Positions 18,687-28,671 of a stretch of 54,078 nucleotides of DNA are shown here, in pieces. The stretch's first letter is position 1, and the number at the start of each line of letters is the position of its first letter. Both the position numbers and the translations under genes were made by a program. The stretch comes from an uncultured Desulfobulbaceae bacterium. Its GTDB lineage: Bacteria > Desulfobacterota > Desulfobulbia > Desulfobulbales > CALZHT01. The stretch lies in the NCBI GenBank assembly GCA_945787445.1, contig CALZHT010000013.1:1-54078 (forward strand). The letters run 5' to 3'. The notes beneath the pieces were generated by a model. The model saw only the letters and a list, made by a program, of their open reading frames with translations, was not told where the DNA came from and ran no database searches.

Positions 18687-19747
18687 AGGGACGTTCTTGC
18701 TTTATTGACTTAAGTAGTGATGCCTGATATATTCTGTCATGCCAAGAAAGCCTCGATTAGATATTCCGGGATTGTTGCAGCATGTTATTGTAAGGGGGAT
18801 TGAGAAGTGCAAAATCTTCCTTGATGATTACGACCGCAGGAGGTTTATCGATAGATTTTCTTCCCTGCTTGTCGAGACCGGCACGGAGTGTTTTGCCTGG
18901 TCTCTGATGCCCAACCATTTCCATCTACTTTTACGATGCAATAAGATAGAACTTTCCCGATTTATGCGAAGGCTTTTAACCGGTCATGCAGTTACATTTA
19001 ATCACCGGCACGACCGGTCCGGGCACCTTTTTCAAAACAGATACAAATCCATAATCTGTGAAGAGGATACCTATTTTCTGGAATTGGTCCGGTATATTCA
19101 TCTTAATCCTTTAAGGGCTGGTATGGTTCTGGAACTGGATGTTCTCGATAGCTATCCATGGAGTGGACATGCGGGCTTAATGGGCAAGCAAAAGCTTTCT
19201 GGGCAGGCAGTGGATGAAGTGCTGCTCCAATTTGGGAATAACCTTTCAGATGCCGGCTGGAAATATCGGCAATTTATTGCTGAAGGAGTTTCCCAAGGCC
19301 GACGCCCGGAACTAGTAGGCGGAGGTCTGCGCAGGAGTCAAAAGATTGCCGGCATAGAGGAGGAAATTGCGAGTCATGATTATCGTGTATTAGGAAGCAG
19401 CAGGTTCGTTGATAAACTTCGCCTGCAAGAGGGTTTTCAGTCAATTGTTATACCTAGATTCACTTTACCAGAAATACAGAAAATCGTTAGTGGTCTATTT
19501 AAAGTAGATCCCAAGGCTATCCTTTGGCGGACCAGAAAAAATTCTCCCTCCGAAGCAAGGGCGGTGTTCTGTTTTGTTGCCGCTCGTATGCTTGGTGTGT
19601 CGGCCACCGAGGTGGGAAAATTTCTTTCCATGGGGCCATCTTCAGTAAGTCGGGCCGTTCGGCGTGGTGAACTGATTTTACAGGATAGCTCAGTAGTTAA
19701 AAAGGGTCTGGACAGGGCGTTAAAGCAATAAAGCAAGAACGTCCCCT
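18687..19747 (+). mobile_element. REP-associated tyrosine transposase element with terminal inverted repeats
   Basis: The left end has GGGACGTTCTTGCTTTATTG at about 18688-18707. The right end has its complement, CAATAAAGCAAGAACGTCCC, at 19726-19745. The two 20-base arms match exactly. The right arm overlaps the transposase stop codon. The arms flank a single transposase gene, as in single-gene Y1/IS200-like REP-transposase elements. Confidence 0.8.
18739..19731 (+). CDS. REP-associated tyrosine transposase (RAYT, Y1 family)
   Basis: The protein has 330 residues. The N-terminal half has the Y1-transposase core: the PRKPRLDIPG start typical of RAYTs, the HUH metal motif in MPNHFHLLLR, and the catalytic tyrosine in YIHLNPLRAG. 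The C-terminal third (about 240-320) contains a DnaA-domain-IV-like helix-turn-helix (ARMLGVSATEVGKFL..SSVSRAVRRGE), a common extension of this family. No clear ribosome site precedes the ATG. RAYTs cut and join single-stranded DNA at hairpins; many are domesticated. The gene is intact and enclosed by inverted repeats. Confidence 0.92.
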   Translation: MPRKPRLDIPGLLQHVIVRGIEKCKIFLDDYDRRRFIDRFSSLLVETGTECFAWSLMPNHFHLLLRCNKIELSRFMRRLLTGHAVTFNHRHDRSGHLFQNRYKSIICEEDTYFLELVRYIHLNPLRAGMVLELDVLDSYPWSGHAGLMGKQKLSGQAVDEVLLQFGNNLSDAGWKYRQFIAEGVSQGRRPELVGGGLRRSQKIAGIEEEIASHDYRVLGSSRFVDKLRLQEGFQSIVIPRFTLPEIQKIVSGLFKVDPKAILWRTRKNSPSEARAVFCFVAARMLGVSATEVGKFLSMGPSSVSRAVRRGELILQDSSVVKKGLDRALKQ

Positions 19748-19768
19748 GGTTGATTTCGCCCTAAGGGG

Positions 19769-21565
19769 CTAGGTCTGATCGGATTTGAGGACGGCCAGGA
19801 ACGCTCGTTGGGGGATCTCCACGTTGCCTACGGTTTTCATCCGTTTTTTGCCTGCTTTCTGTTTTTCCAGGAGTTTGCGCTTTCTGGTGATATCGCCGCC
19901 ATAGCATTTTGCGGTCACGTCTTTGCGCAGGGCCGAAATATTGGTGCGAGCGATTATGGTGGAGCCGATGGCTGCCTGAATGGCAATCTTAAACATCTGC
20001 CGCGGGATCTCCTCCTTGAGTTTCTCACAGGCATTGAGGCCGCGATCTCTTGCCTTTGACTGATGGACAAGCTGGGAAAGGGCATCCACCCTTTCACCGT
20101 TCACCAGGATATCCAGTTTGGCGAGATCGCTTTCCCTGTAGTCTATGAGTTCGTAGTCAAAAGATCCGTATCCTTGTGTGATGGACTTGAGCTTGTCATA
20201 AAAGTCATAAATGACTTCAGCCAGAGGAAGTTCACAGACGAACTCAATACGCCCCGGGATTGGATAGTGGTACCGGGTATTTTCGCCACGCCGCTCCATG
20301 CAGAGGGTCATCAGTGGTCCCATGTATCTCTCTGGAATATGAATGGTTGCCTTGATATAAGGCTCTTCGGTCCGCGTAACTTTCGAAGGATCGGGAAAGT
20401 ATGCAGGGTTGTCGACCTCTTGCATGGAGCCGTCCTGGAAATAAAAATTGTATTTAACCGAGGGCACCGTGAGGATCAGGGGTATGTTGTATTCCCGTTC
20501 AAGCCTTTCCTGAACAACTTCGAGGTGAAGCAGGCCAAGAAAGCCGCAGCGGAAACCGAAACCAAGGGCGGTGGAGGAGTCCTTCTGGAAGGTAAGGGAT
20601 GCATCATTGAGTTTCAGTTTTTCCATGGCGGCGGCAAGATCTTCATAATCATCGGTAGTAATGGGATACAGTGAAGAAAACACCACGGGTTGGACTTCCT
20701 TGAAGCCGGGCAACGGCTTGAGACAGGGATTGGCCTTATGGGTTATGGTGTCGCCGATTTTGGTATCGTTTACCGTTTTTACCCCGGCGATGATGTACCC
20801 TACCTCCCCGGCGGAAAGGATTTTCCGAGATTCCCTTTTTAACCGGAAGAGACCAACTTCTTCAACTTTGTATGTTGCGTCATTAAATAGAAACTTGATA
20901 ATATCGCCGGATTGTATTTGCCCCTGGAAGATGCGGCACGATATGATGGTGCCCCGGAAGGAGTCGTAGTTTGCGTCAAAAATGAGCGCTTCAAGGGGAC
21001 CAGCAGGGTCTCCCTCCGGCGGCGGCAATTGGGTCACCACCGCCTCCAGAACATCTTCAATCCCCAGGCCGGTCTTGGCGGAACATTTGTGGATGGTAGC
21101 ACTATCCAAACCCAGATCTTCATCGATCTGCAGGGCGAGTCCGTCCGGGTCGGCGGCCGGGAGGTCAATTTTGTTGATTACCGGAATAATGGTGAGATCA
21201 TTCTCCATGGCAAGATAGAGGTTTGCCAAGGTCTGCGCCTCAATGCCCTGGGATGCGTCAACCAGCAAGAGCGCCCCTTCGCAGGCGGCCAGGGCGCGGG
21301 AAACCTCGTAGCTGAAATCCACATGTCCCGGGGTGTCTACGAGATTTAAAATGTATTCCTTACCGTCCCTTGCCTTATATGGCAGGCAGATTGATTGGCT
21401 TTTAATAGTAATGCCCCTTTCACGTTCAATGTCCATACTGTCCAGCAGCTGGTCATGGAATTCGCGATCGGTTACCAGGCCGCAATGTTGGATAAACCTG
21501 TCCGCCAGGGTGGATTTGCCATGGTCAATATGGGCAATGATGCTAAAATTTCGTATATTTTTCAT
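19769..21565 (-). CDS. lepA: Elongation factor 4 (LepA) GTPase
   Basis: The protein has 598 residues, the usual LepA length. GTPase motifs are intact: AHIDHGKST (G1), DTPGH (G3), NKID (G4) and SAKTG (G5). The LepA-specific C-terminal domain ends in the KAGKKRMK...PQRAFLAVLK region. It acts on stalled or mistranslocated ribosomes and in ribosome biogenesis, in the cytoplasm or at the membrane. It is divergent from rpoH. The often-adjacent signal peptidase gene lepB is absent. Confidence 0.97.
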   Translation of the reverse strand: MKNIRNFSIIAHIDHGKSTLADRFIQHCGLVTDREFHDQLLDSMDIERERGITIKSQSICLPYKARDGKEYILNLVDTPGHVDFSYEVSRALAACEGALLLVDASQGIEAQTLANLYLAMENDLTIIPVINKIDLPAADPDGLALQIDEDLGLDSATIHKCSAKTGLGIEDVLEAVVTQLPPPEGDPAGPLEALIFDANYDSFRGTIISCRIFQGQIQSGDIIKFLFNDATYKVEEVGLFRLKRESRKILSAGEVGYIIAGVKTVNDTKIGDTITHKANPCLKPLPGFKEVQPVVFSSLYPITTDDYEDLAAAMEKLKLNDASLTFQKDSSTALGFGFRCGFLGLLHLEVVQERLEREYNIPLILTVPSVKYNFYFQDGSMQEVDNPAYFPDPSKVTRTEEPYIKATIHIPERYMGPLMTLCMERRGENTRYHYPIPGRIEFVCELPLAEVIYDFYDKLKSITQGYGSFDYELIDYRESDLAKLDILVNGERVDALSQLVHQSKARDRGLNACEKLKEEIPRQMFKIAIQAAIGSTIIARTNISALRKDVTAKCYGGDITRKRKLLEKQKAGKKRMKTVGNVEIPQRAFLAVLKSDQT

Positions 21566-22043
21566 CTGTTATTGTATGGTTGCTGGAAAAAGTAGAAATG
21601 TGCTCCGGCGCTATGGAGGCTCAAAAAGGATAATCCCGCAAAAAGTCGGGAAAACGGTTAACGTGCCATATAATTTCAAATAGTTACAATGTGCCCTGAG
21701 CGCAAGCGAAGAAATCCTCTTGGGGGATAATACATCGATGAACCGGTAATAGCTTGGTATAAAGCACCTGCTGTAATTATTGCTCCTTTCCTAATAAGGG
21801 ATCAAGACGGCCAACGCGTCCGCGCAGCAGACAAATCGTATTTTTATGATTTCATCAAAAAATGTAAAACGCTAATAATTACCATATCTTTGTTAAGAAA
21901 CAAATACATTTCTTTTACTGTAATTTGGTGGAGCATGGAATAATCGCATACATTCTACGAACTTTTACCGGGAATACATATCTTTTAAAGACTAGGTGGT
22001 TTGTTGTCCAAAAGCATTGACGTTTCCCGCCGTACCATACATA
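21566..22043. other. Divergent intergenic region between lepA and rpoH
   Basis: About 480 bases that should hold the promoters for both genes. No convincing protein frame or RNA gene was seen. A GGCCAACGCGTCCGCGCAG stretch near 21809 is locally GC-rich in an otherwise AT-rich region. Confidence 0.4.
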
Positions 22044-23030
22044 ATGTCTGACATGAATAATGACGCTGATACCATAGTAATTTCCAAAAAGCATGACGAT
22101 CCGGAAAAGCAAGAGATCCATCCTCTAGTGACCTTGCCCGATGACAATACCCTGCCGGTAGTCAGTCATCCCGCCTTACATCGCTACCTGCAGGAAATCA
22201 GCCAGTATGAACTCCTCTCTCGAGAAGAAAGCGATGAATTGGCTAAACGGTTCACTGAAACGGGTGATCAGGAGGCAGCCTATAAATTGGTTACCGCCAA
22301 TCTAAGGCTGGTTGTCAAGGTGGCGATGGATTTTCAGAAATACTGGATGCAGAATTTTCTCGATCTCATTCAAGAAGGAAATATTGGTCTGGTACAGGCA
22401 GTGAAAAAATTTGATCCATACCGCGGAGTCAAATTCTCATACTATGCTGCCTATTGGATTCGCGCCTATATTCTTAAATTTATCATGGATAACTGGCGGC
22501 TGGTCAAGATCGGCACAACCCAGGCGCAAAGGAAGCTGTTTTTCAGCTTGAATAAAGAAAAGAAGCTCCTCGAGGCACAAGGCTATAAACCGGAAGTCAA
22601 GCTGCTGGCCCAGCGTTTGAATGTCAAGGAAAGTGAAGTTATTGAAATGAGCCAGCGTATGGACAGCCGGGATGTTTCGCTTGAAAGTCCTCTTAAAGAG
22701 GATTCAGACGATGAACAGAAGAATTTTCTTCCGGATGAAGGGCCATCTGTCGAATCAGTCGTAGCGGAGAAAGAATTTAAGGAAACAATGGCCGTTGTGA
22801 TCGAAGGTTTTAAGAAGACCTTGAATCCCAAAGAACTAGCCATTCTGCAAGATAGGCTGTTAAGCGAAGAGCCGTTGACCCTCCAGAATATTGCAGATAC
22901 ATTTAGTATTTCCCGGGAAAGAGTGCGGCAAATTGAGGTCAACCTGATTGCAAAGATAAAAAAATATTTGGAAAACGAGGTGCCGGATATCAGGAATTTC
23001 CTTGATGACCGCGACAATCCCAGGCCATGA
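22044..23030 (+). CDS. rpoH: RNA polymerase heat-shock sigma factor (sigma-32 type)
   Basis: About 328 residues from the ATG at 22044; upstream GTG (21996) or downstream ATG (22053) starts are possible because no clear ribosome site exists. Region 2 (LVTANLRLVVKVAMDF, FLDLIQEGNIGLVQAV.KFD, AYWIRAYI) is followed by QRKLFFSLNKEKK, the RpoH-box signature. Region 4 has a helix-turn-helix (TLQNIADTFSISRERVRQIE). It directs transcription of heat-shock chaperone genes. It heads a same-strand run of four genes with 32-67-base gaps. Confidence 0.9.
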   Translation: MSDMNNDADTIVISKKHDDPEKQEIHPLVTLPDDNTLPVVSHPALHRYLQEISQYELLSREESDELAKRFTETGDQEAAYKLVTANLRLVVKVAMDFQKYWMQNFLDLIQEGNIGLVQAVKKFDPYRGVKFSYYAAYWIRAYILKFIMDNWRLVKIGTTQAQRKLFFSLNKEKKLLEAQGYKPEVKLLAQRLNVKESEVIEMSQRMDSRDVSLESPLKEDSDDEQKNFLPDEGPSVESVVAEKEFKETMAVVIEGFKKTLNPKELAILQDRLLSEEPLTLQNIADTFSISRERVRQIEVNLIAKIKKYLENEVPDIRNFLDDRDNPRP

Positions 23031-23097
23031 ACGCGATCAACGACCGTTCATCCGAAATAGGACGTACAGTAAAAATTTACATGAAGGACTTGAATAT

Positions 23098-24291
23098 ATG
23101 AATGTGCCTTTGCTTGATTTGAAAGCACAACTCGCACCACTCCGTGACGAAATAGTAGAGGCAATAATTGAAGTTGTCGATTCCGGCCGTTACATCATGG
23201 GGCCGAAAGTGGAGGAAATTGAAAGTCATGTAGCGCAATACTCTGGTACCAGGCACGGTATTGGAGTGTCAAGCGGCACAGACGCTCTTCTTGTCTCTCT
23301 CATGGCTTTGGGCATTGGTCCTGGCGATAAGGTATTGACAACTCCCTACACATTTTTTGCAACCATGGGAAGCATCCTGCGACTGGGTGCCAAGCCGGTT
23401 TTTGTTGATATTGACCCGGTGACCTATAATATTGACCCTGGCCCCATGGAAGAAGCCCTTGCAAAGGATGCCCAGACCACAGGCGAGATAAAGGCGATCA
23501 TGCCCGTCCATCTTTACGGCCAGTGCGCTGATATGACTAAAATTCTGGCCCTGGCCGAGCGTTTCAATCTTCCGGTCATTGAAGATGCGGCACAGGCCAT
23601 CGGCACTGAATGTCCGATGAAGGAAGAGGAAGGATTCTGTCTGCGGCGCGCCGGCTCCATGGGAAATGCAGGATGTTTTTCATTTTTCCCGAGCAAGAAT
23701 CTTGGCGCCATTGGCGACGGCGGTATGATTGTCGTAAACGATGACAAATTGGCTGAAAAAATCAGGATCCTCAGGGATCATGGTGCTTCACCCAAGTATC
23801 ATCATGCTTTCATTGGCGGGAATTTCAGGTTGGACGCACTGCAGGCCGCGGTGCTCAAGGTGAAACTTCCCCATCTGCCGGAATGGCATAAGGCCCGCCG
23901 CCGTAATGCATCTCTCTATAGTCGTCTATTTGAAGATTCCGGCCTGACCGATTCAGGGACGATTCAGACTCCGTCCGCGGTTTACAAGTTTGCCTATCCG
24001 GATTATGAAGATTCAGATGATATTCATATTTTTAACCAATACGTGATCCGCGTCCCTGACCGGGATGGATTGAAAGCTTTTCTCCATGAAAAGGGAGTTG
24101 CCACCGAAATTTACTACCCCCTCCCTTTGCATATGCAGAAATGTCTTGCTGGAATGGGCTATAATGAACTCTCTTTCCCTGAGGCTGAAAAAGCGGCAAA
24201 AGAAACTTTGGCCTTACCGATTTACCCTGAGTTGACCGATACAATGCTGCACTTCGTTGTTGAGCAGATACATGCGTTTTATACTCAATGA
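23098..24291 (+). CDS. DegT/DnrJ/EryC1 family PLP-dependent sugar aminotransferase
   Basis: The protein has 397 residues from the ATG at 23098, which follows GAAGGA; the open frame extends upstream into rpoH, but this start gives the family's usual N-terminus (NVPLLDLKAQ). Family motifs are SSGTDAL, the PLP-phosphate region, VIEDAAQAIG and the lysine motif FSFFPSKNLGAIGDGG. These enzymes transaminate nucleotide-linked keto-sugars for lipopolysaccharide or exopolysaccharide. It precedes a large TPR/outer-membrane protein, fitting a surface-glycan role; the substrate cannot be read from sequence. Confidence 0.9.
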   Translation: MNVPLLDLKAQLAPLRDEIVEAIIEVVDSGRYIMGPKVEEIESHVAQYSGTRHGIGVSSGTDALLVSLMALGIGPGDKVLTTPYTFFATMGSILRLGAKPVFVDIDPVTYNIDPGPMEEALAKDAQTTGEIKAIMPVHLYGQCADMTKILALAERFNLPVIEDAAQAIGTECPMKEEEGFCLRRAGSMGNAGCFSFFPSKNLGAIGDGGMIVVNDDKLAEKIRILRDHGASPKYHHAFIGGNFRLDALQAAVLKVKLPHLPEWHKARRRNASLYSRLFEDSGLTDSGTIQTPSAVYKFAYPDYEDSDDIHIFNQYVIRVPDRDGLKAFLHEKGVATEIYYPLPLHMQKCLAGMGYNELSFPEAEKAAKETLALPIYPELTDTMLHFVVEQIHAFYTQ

Positions 24292-24328
24292 TTTTTTATA
24301 GAGAAAGGCAGTAGTATATAACATAGAG

Positions 24329-27300
24329 ATGATTATTAGATTGCTCCGAAAAGACTTGGCCAAGCTGCAAGCTGATTCAGCGTGCAAATGTCTGGTCAGG
24401 AAAGATATTCGGCCACTTGTCAAGTTGGCCGTTTTTTTTATTGCCTGCGCAGCGCTGGTGCCCTTTTTTGCGGCGATGTGCACTGAGGTATCAGCTGCTG
24501 CCGGGGAAGAGGTGTACCTGCCACTGAAGAACGCCTATACTGAGAAATGGCCTTTACTCGTGCCGGAACGTCAGATCATACAAGGGCTCCACGGGCAACC
24601 TTCATGGAAAATTCTGTGGGATGAAGCGAGGAAGTCGGCAAAGGAAGGGAAATATGAAGAAGCTTCGATTAAATATGAAACACTCATATCCGGCAACATG
24701 TTCCTCAAGGAACCACAGTGGGAGCTTGCCAGAATATGGTTTTCCATGCTGCAATTTGACAAGTCCGCAGCATTACTCGAAGGGCTTATTGAGGATGATC
24801 CTGAGCGACTTGATTATGTAAAACTCCTTGCCAAAATCATGCGCGAAAAGAGAAATTTCAGCAAGGCCGAGGAGTTGTATAAAAAAATACTCACTAAAGA
24901 ACCGGGAAACGTTGCTGCACTCTCAGACCTATTCTTTGTTTATCGTAACACTGGTCAAAAAGAAGGGGCATTAATGTGTTTAGAAGAGATGTATCACCAG
25001 CGGCCGGCAGATTTTCGGATTCGTCGGGCCTTGGTTGAACTTACTTTTGAACAGGGCCATTTTCAGAAAACAAGAAGATATATTACAGAACTTGTTGAAG
25101 CCGAAGAGGCTGACCTGGGAATCATTTCCAAGGCGGCTCAAACCCATGACGAACTTGGCCTTGAAAACCTATCAGTACCGTATTGGCAAAGGGTGTTAAC
25201 CATTGAACCGGAAAATAAAGAGGCACACCTGCGTCTTGCTTCCTTTTATGAAAAGGAAGCAAGGGTGAATGAAGCACTGCCTCACATGCTAGTATTGTTG
25301 CGCTATGAACCTGCAAACACTGTGTTGCTGAAAAAAATTGGCAGGATTTATCAAGAAACAGGCCGTTTTTCCCAGGCGATGTTGTTTTTTAAAAGATATT
25401 TGACAATCGAGCCCTCTGATCGAGAAGTCCTCCGAGCAATGGTCCATATTCATGCCGCCCAGGGGAACAAGGACGAAACCATTGCCTATATTGAAAAATA
25501 TTTGGCCGTGCCGCCCGAAGAAGAACCGGTAGACTTGAAAAAGGCGGCCAGGAGATACGATGCTACAGGCAAATCCCGTGACGCCCTTCCCCTTTACAGG
25601 CATCTTTTGACCATAACCCCGGATGATCCGGATATCATAGCTGCACTGGCATCAGATATCATGGCAATCGAAGACGAGGAAAGGTCACTCTCAATCTGGC
25701 AACAACCTGACCGTTTGATTGCCAAGGGAGTAGAGGTGTACCGCTCCATGGCAGCCCTCCTTGAGAGCCTGGGAAGGAAGAATGATCTGTTACAGGTATT
25801 GGAAGTTATTCACGAACTCGATCCGGCAGATGAACGGACAACTATGAAGCTGGCCCTCTTGTATTCCGAGAGGGAGGAATATAATAACAGCTTGAAATAT
25901 TTTAAAGAACTTGAAGAGGCCGGCCAAAAGACATCTCTTCTCCTGATGAAAAGAGGGATTATCCTGGAAGAATTGGGAAAATATGAGCGCGCCTTAAAAG
26001 ACTTTGAAGAGCTTCTCGTAAGCTCTACTGATTGGAAGATTGAAGAATTAGGAAAATCACGGAGCCAGGTAATGGTCCGTTGTCTGCGGTTGGCTGGTGA
26101 ACTGGGGAAGCTTTCCGTTGTCAGAAAACATCTGGCGAGACTTAAAGAAGAACGTGGCGGAAAAGTAGATACTGAAACGCACTTCATTATAGGCCGTGCA
26201 TTTGTTAAGTGTGGTGCTTTTCAGGATGCAGAACAGGAATACCGTCATATTCTTACAAATACAGGAGTTAATGGTTCTAAGGAGACAAAACTCAAGGTTT
26301 TATTGGCAATGGCTGATCTCTATGAGGCGGCCTTTATGCCCTATGAGGTTGAACAAGCATTACGATCAGCCTTGGCCTTGAATCATAGGGAGCGTCTCGT
26401 TCTTAAACGATTGTTTGCGCACGGTGTGCGGGAAGAGAGCCGTTCCGAAAATGCGGAAGTCTGGCTGAATAAATTGTATTCGCTATTGACAGGCGACAAA
26501 TGGGAATACTGGCTCTTGTTTGCCCGAATGAGTGACAAAAGAGGCAATCATTGGGTTGCTGCTGATATTGACCGCGAGGTCCTTGCCGGTATGCTCGAGG
26601 AGAGTGCAGACCCGCAATCCGGAGGTGTTTTACCTGCCAGCATTCAAGAAGTCCATTTGGATTTAGGACGTTTCATGATTGCAACCGATGAATTACAGCA
26701 GGCTGAAAAACACTTGGTACACGTTGGTGATGATCTTGACCTGCAAAATCGTATAACCGCTCTTGCTTTGTTGCAGAAGCTTTATAAAGATATGGGCGAC
26801 ATGGGGAAATATGAAAATGTCTCCCAAAGAATTAATCAAAACAATGGTGACCTGAGAACGTTGCTCCTGCTAGCTGAGAAGTATGGTGAAAACGGGATGT
26901 TCCATGAGATGCTCGCCACAGCACAGGAGGCCTATAAAAAAGCGCCGGATTCGATCAAGGCCGTTTTTTTGATTGTAATAGCAAAAGAAGAACTAAACGA
27001 TACTGAGGGTGCCATAGAAGATCTTCTCCACTTGCATCAAGAATATCCGCGCAATACCAGGGTGTCGAGTTGGCTGCCCCATCTGCTCTATAAAGATGGA
27101 GAATTTGACGAAGCCCTGGAGCGATGTGAAGATGTGCTGGCAAGCTTTTCATCCCGACCCGATATACTCCTGTTGAAGGCTCGCATCCTGTGGTCCCAGA
27201 AACTATGGCAGAAATCGATTACCACATATCAGAAGTATCTTGAACCCGGCGTGGACCAGTTGCTTGAGGAAAAATTCAAAGCTGCGGATATTACTGTGCC

Positions 27301-28639
27301 CTTAAGCCCCAAGCGCAACGCATTACTGGAGTTGTTGAAGATATCTCCCCTGAAACAGCAAAGCCTTGCAGAGCGTTATTTGCAGGCCTCACACGCCGTT
27401 GAATTTGATAATGAGGAAAAAAACAACATTAATAGAGCAGCAGCCCCTCTATTTGCTCGTTATCGCTGGCAGCAGAGATTTGCAGATGAAATGGCGGCAA
27501 GGAATTCCATGAAACGGCGGGAATATATCCAGGCGGTAAAACAGTTTGAAGTCCTGGTAAGCAAATACCCCGACGAAGATGTGCTTATGTTTGACCTTGC
27601 GGGATTGTACAGCCATTTTGACAGATTGGGCGATGAAGCGGCGATTTATGAGAAAATAATGGTTTTTAATCCTCATTTCGCAGGTCTGGAGGAAGCAATG
27701 CTTAGAAATAGGGTTAAACGCCGTCCCAGGGCTGCAATGAATCTCGGTTTCAGCTCAGAAGAAGGATATGATGATTATATATCAATAAAGCAACAATGGA
27801 CGCAACTGTCCCTCTGGTCTTCCCCCTATATCAGGCAGGAGCTTGATTTTTCATTAAAGAATAACAGTTATAGTTCGGTAAATTCCAATACAAAGGTGAG
27901 ATCAAACAGGGCCTTTTTATCCTATCACTATAAATTTTTAAATGGCATGTCTATTGCCGGAGGAGGGGGTGTCGAGGCCCTGGGAAGCGGATATTCAGAT
28001 ACATTTCTTGTTTTCACCGAATTTAATGGGAAATTGGGGGACAGGCTGGACAGTCATATATCTTTTACAAGGGATGTGGTTGCAGACACCATAGCAAGTT
28101 TACAGAGAAATATTGTCAGTCAGGATTTTGAAGCGGGTTTTTCAGTGGATCTATCTCCCCGTTTAATAGCAGGAGCGGATTATGGCTTTACGGATTTTTC
28201 CGACGACAATCGAACCAAGGGTTATGATTTCTGGACTTCATACATAGTGCATTCTGAACCAAAATTGTTTACTGTGGGGTATTCTTTTACGTACAAAGAT
28301 TCACTGGAAGGCCCGCAAGAAGGAGGTCTGATCCTGGCGGACGGTTTCGCTGCCGAGGATCATCCGTACTGGGCGCCGAAAAATTACTGGATTAATGAGT
28401 TTAATCTTTTTTATAAATTCCAATTTTCGGATGACTATCTGGCCAGGGGCGCGCCGCGTTACGTCACTATTGAATATGTTCTGGGCTATGATGCAAAAGG
28501 TTTTGGACATCAAACATTGAAAGCAGGAGCTGTGTTGGAGCTTACCGCCAATCTCATTGTTGAATCGGGCTTCGAGATAATCTCCTCACAGATTCATAGA
28601 ATGGATGAATTTTATGCCGCCGCCGTATATCGGTGGTAG
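24329..28639 (+). CDS. 1436-residue TPR protein with C-terminal outer-membrane beta-barrel (PelB/BcsC-like architecture)
   Basis: A hydrophobic signal/anchor segment lies at about residues 30-55. Tetratricopeptide repeats then fill about residues 90-1130 (many W..A/L..G..Y.....A.....P units). From about residue 1150 the sequence changes to alternating hydrophobic/polar strands rich in aromatic residues, ending ...FYAAAVYRW with a terminal aromatic residue, as expected of an outer-membrane barrel. Exopolysaccharide exporters such as PelB, BcsC and AlgK/E use this layout. No synthase gene is adjacent, so the transported polymer is unknown. The DegT aminotransferase immediately upstream (37-base gap) supports a glycan role. 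The precise family is uncertain. Confidence 0.75.
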   Translation: MIIRLLRKDLAKLQADSACKCLVRKDIRPLVKLAVFFIACAALVPFFAAMCTEVSAAAGEEVYLPLKNAYTEKWPLLVPERQIIQGLHGQPSWKILWDEARKSAKEGKYEEASIKYETLISGNMFLKEPQWELARIWFSMLQFDKSAALLEGLIEDDPERLDYVKLLAKIMREKRNFSKAEELYKKILTKEPGNVAALSDLFFVYRNTGQKEGALMCLEEMYHQRPADFRIRRALVELTFEQGHFQKTRRYITELVEAEEADLGIISKAAQTHDELGLENLSVPYWQRVLTIEPENKEAHLRLASFYEKEARVNEALPHMLVLLRYEPANTVLLKKIGRIYQETGRFSQAMLFFKRYLTIEPSDREVLRAMVHIHAAQGNKDETIAYIEKYLAVPPEEEPVDLKKAARRYDATGKSRDALPLYRHLLTITPDDPDIIAALASDIMAIEDEERSLSIWQQPDRLIAKGVEVYRSMAALLESLGRKNDLLQVLEVIHELDPADERTTMKLALLYSEREEYNNSLKYFKELEEAGQKTSLLLMKRGIILEELGKYERALKDFEELLVSSTDWKIEELGKSRSQVMVRCLRLAGELGKLSVVRKHLARLKEERGGKVDTETHFIIGRAFVKCGAFQDAEQEYRHILTNTGVNGSKETKLKVLLAMADLYEAAFMPYEVEQALRSALALNHRERLVLKRLFAHGVREESRSENAEVWLNKLYSLLTGDKWEYWLLFARMSDKRGNHWVAADIDREVLAGMLEESADPQSGGVLPASIQEVHLDLGRFMIATDELQQAEKHLVHVGDDLDLQNRITALALLQKLYKDMGDMGKYENVSQRINQNNGDLRTLLLLAEKYGENGMFHEMLATAQEAYKKAPDSIKAVFLIVIAKEELNDTEGAIEDLLHLHQEYPRNTRVSSWLPHLLYKDGEFDEALERCEDVLASFSSRPDILLLKARILWSQKLWQKSITTYQKYLEPGVDQLLEEKFKAADITVPLSPKRNALLELLKISPLKQQSLAERYLQASHAVEFDNEEKNNINRAAAPLFARYRWQQRFADEMAARNSMKRREYIQAVKQFEVLVSKYPDEDVLMFDLAGLYSHFDRLGDEAAIYEKIMVFNPHFAGLEEAMLRNRVKRRPRAAMNLGFSSEEGYDDYISIKQQWTQLSLWSSPYIRQELDFSLKNNSYSSVNSNTKVRSNRAFLSYHYKFLNGMSIAGGGGVEALGSGYSDTFLVFTEFNGKLGDRLDSHISFTRDVVADTIASLQRNIVSQDFEAGFSVDLSPRLIAGADYGFTDFSDDNRTKGYDFWTSYIVHSEPKLFTVGYSFTYKDSLEGPQEGGLILADGFAAEDHPYWAPKNYWINEFNLFYKFQFSDDYLARGAPRYVTIEYVLGYDAKGFGHQTLKAGAVLELTANLIVESGFEIISSQIHRMDEFYAAAVYRW

Positions 28640-28671
28640 CTGCATATTGATTTTTTAGGAGGATTTTATTT

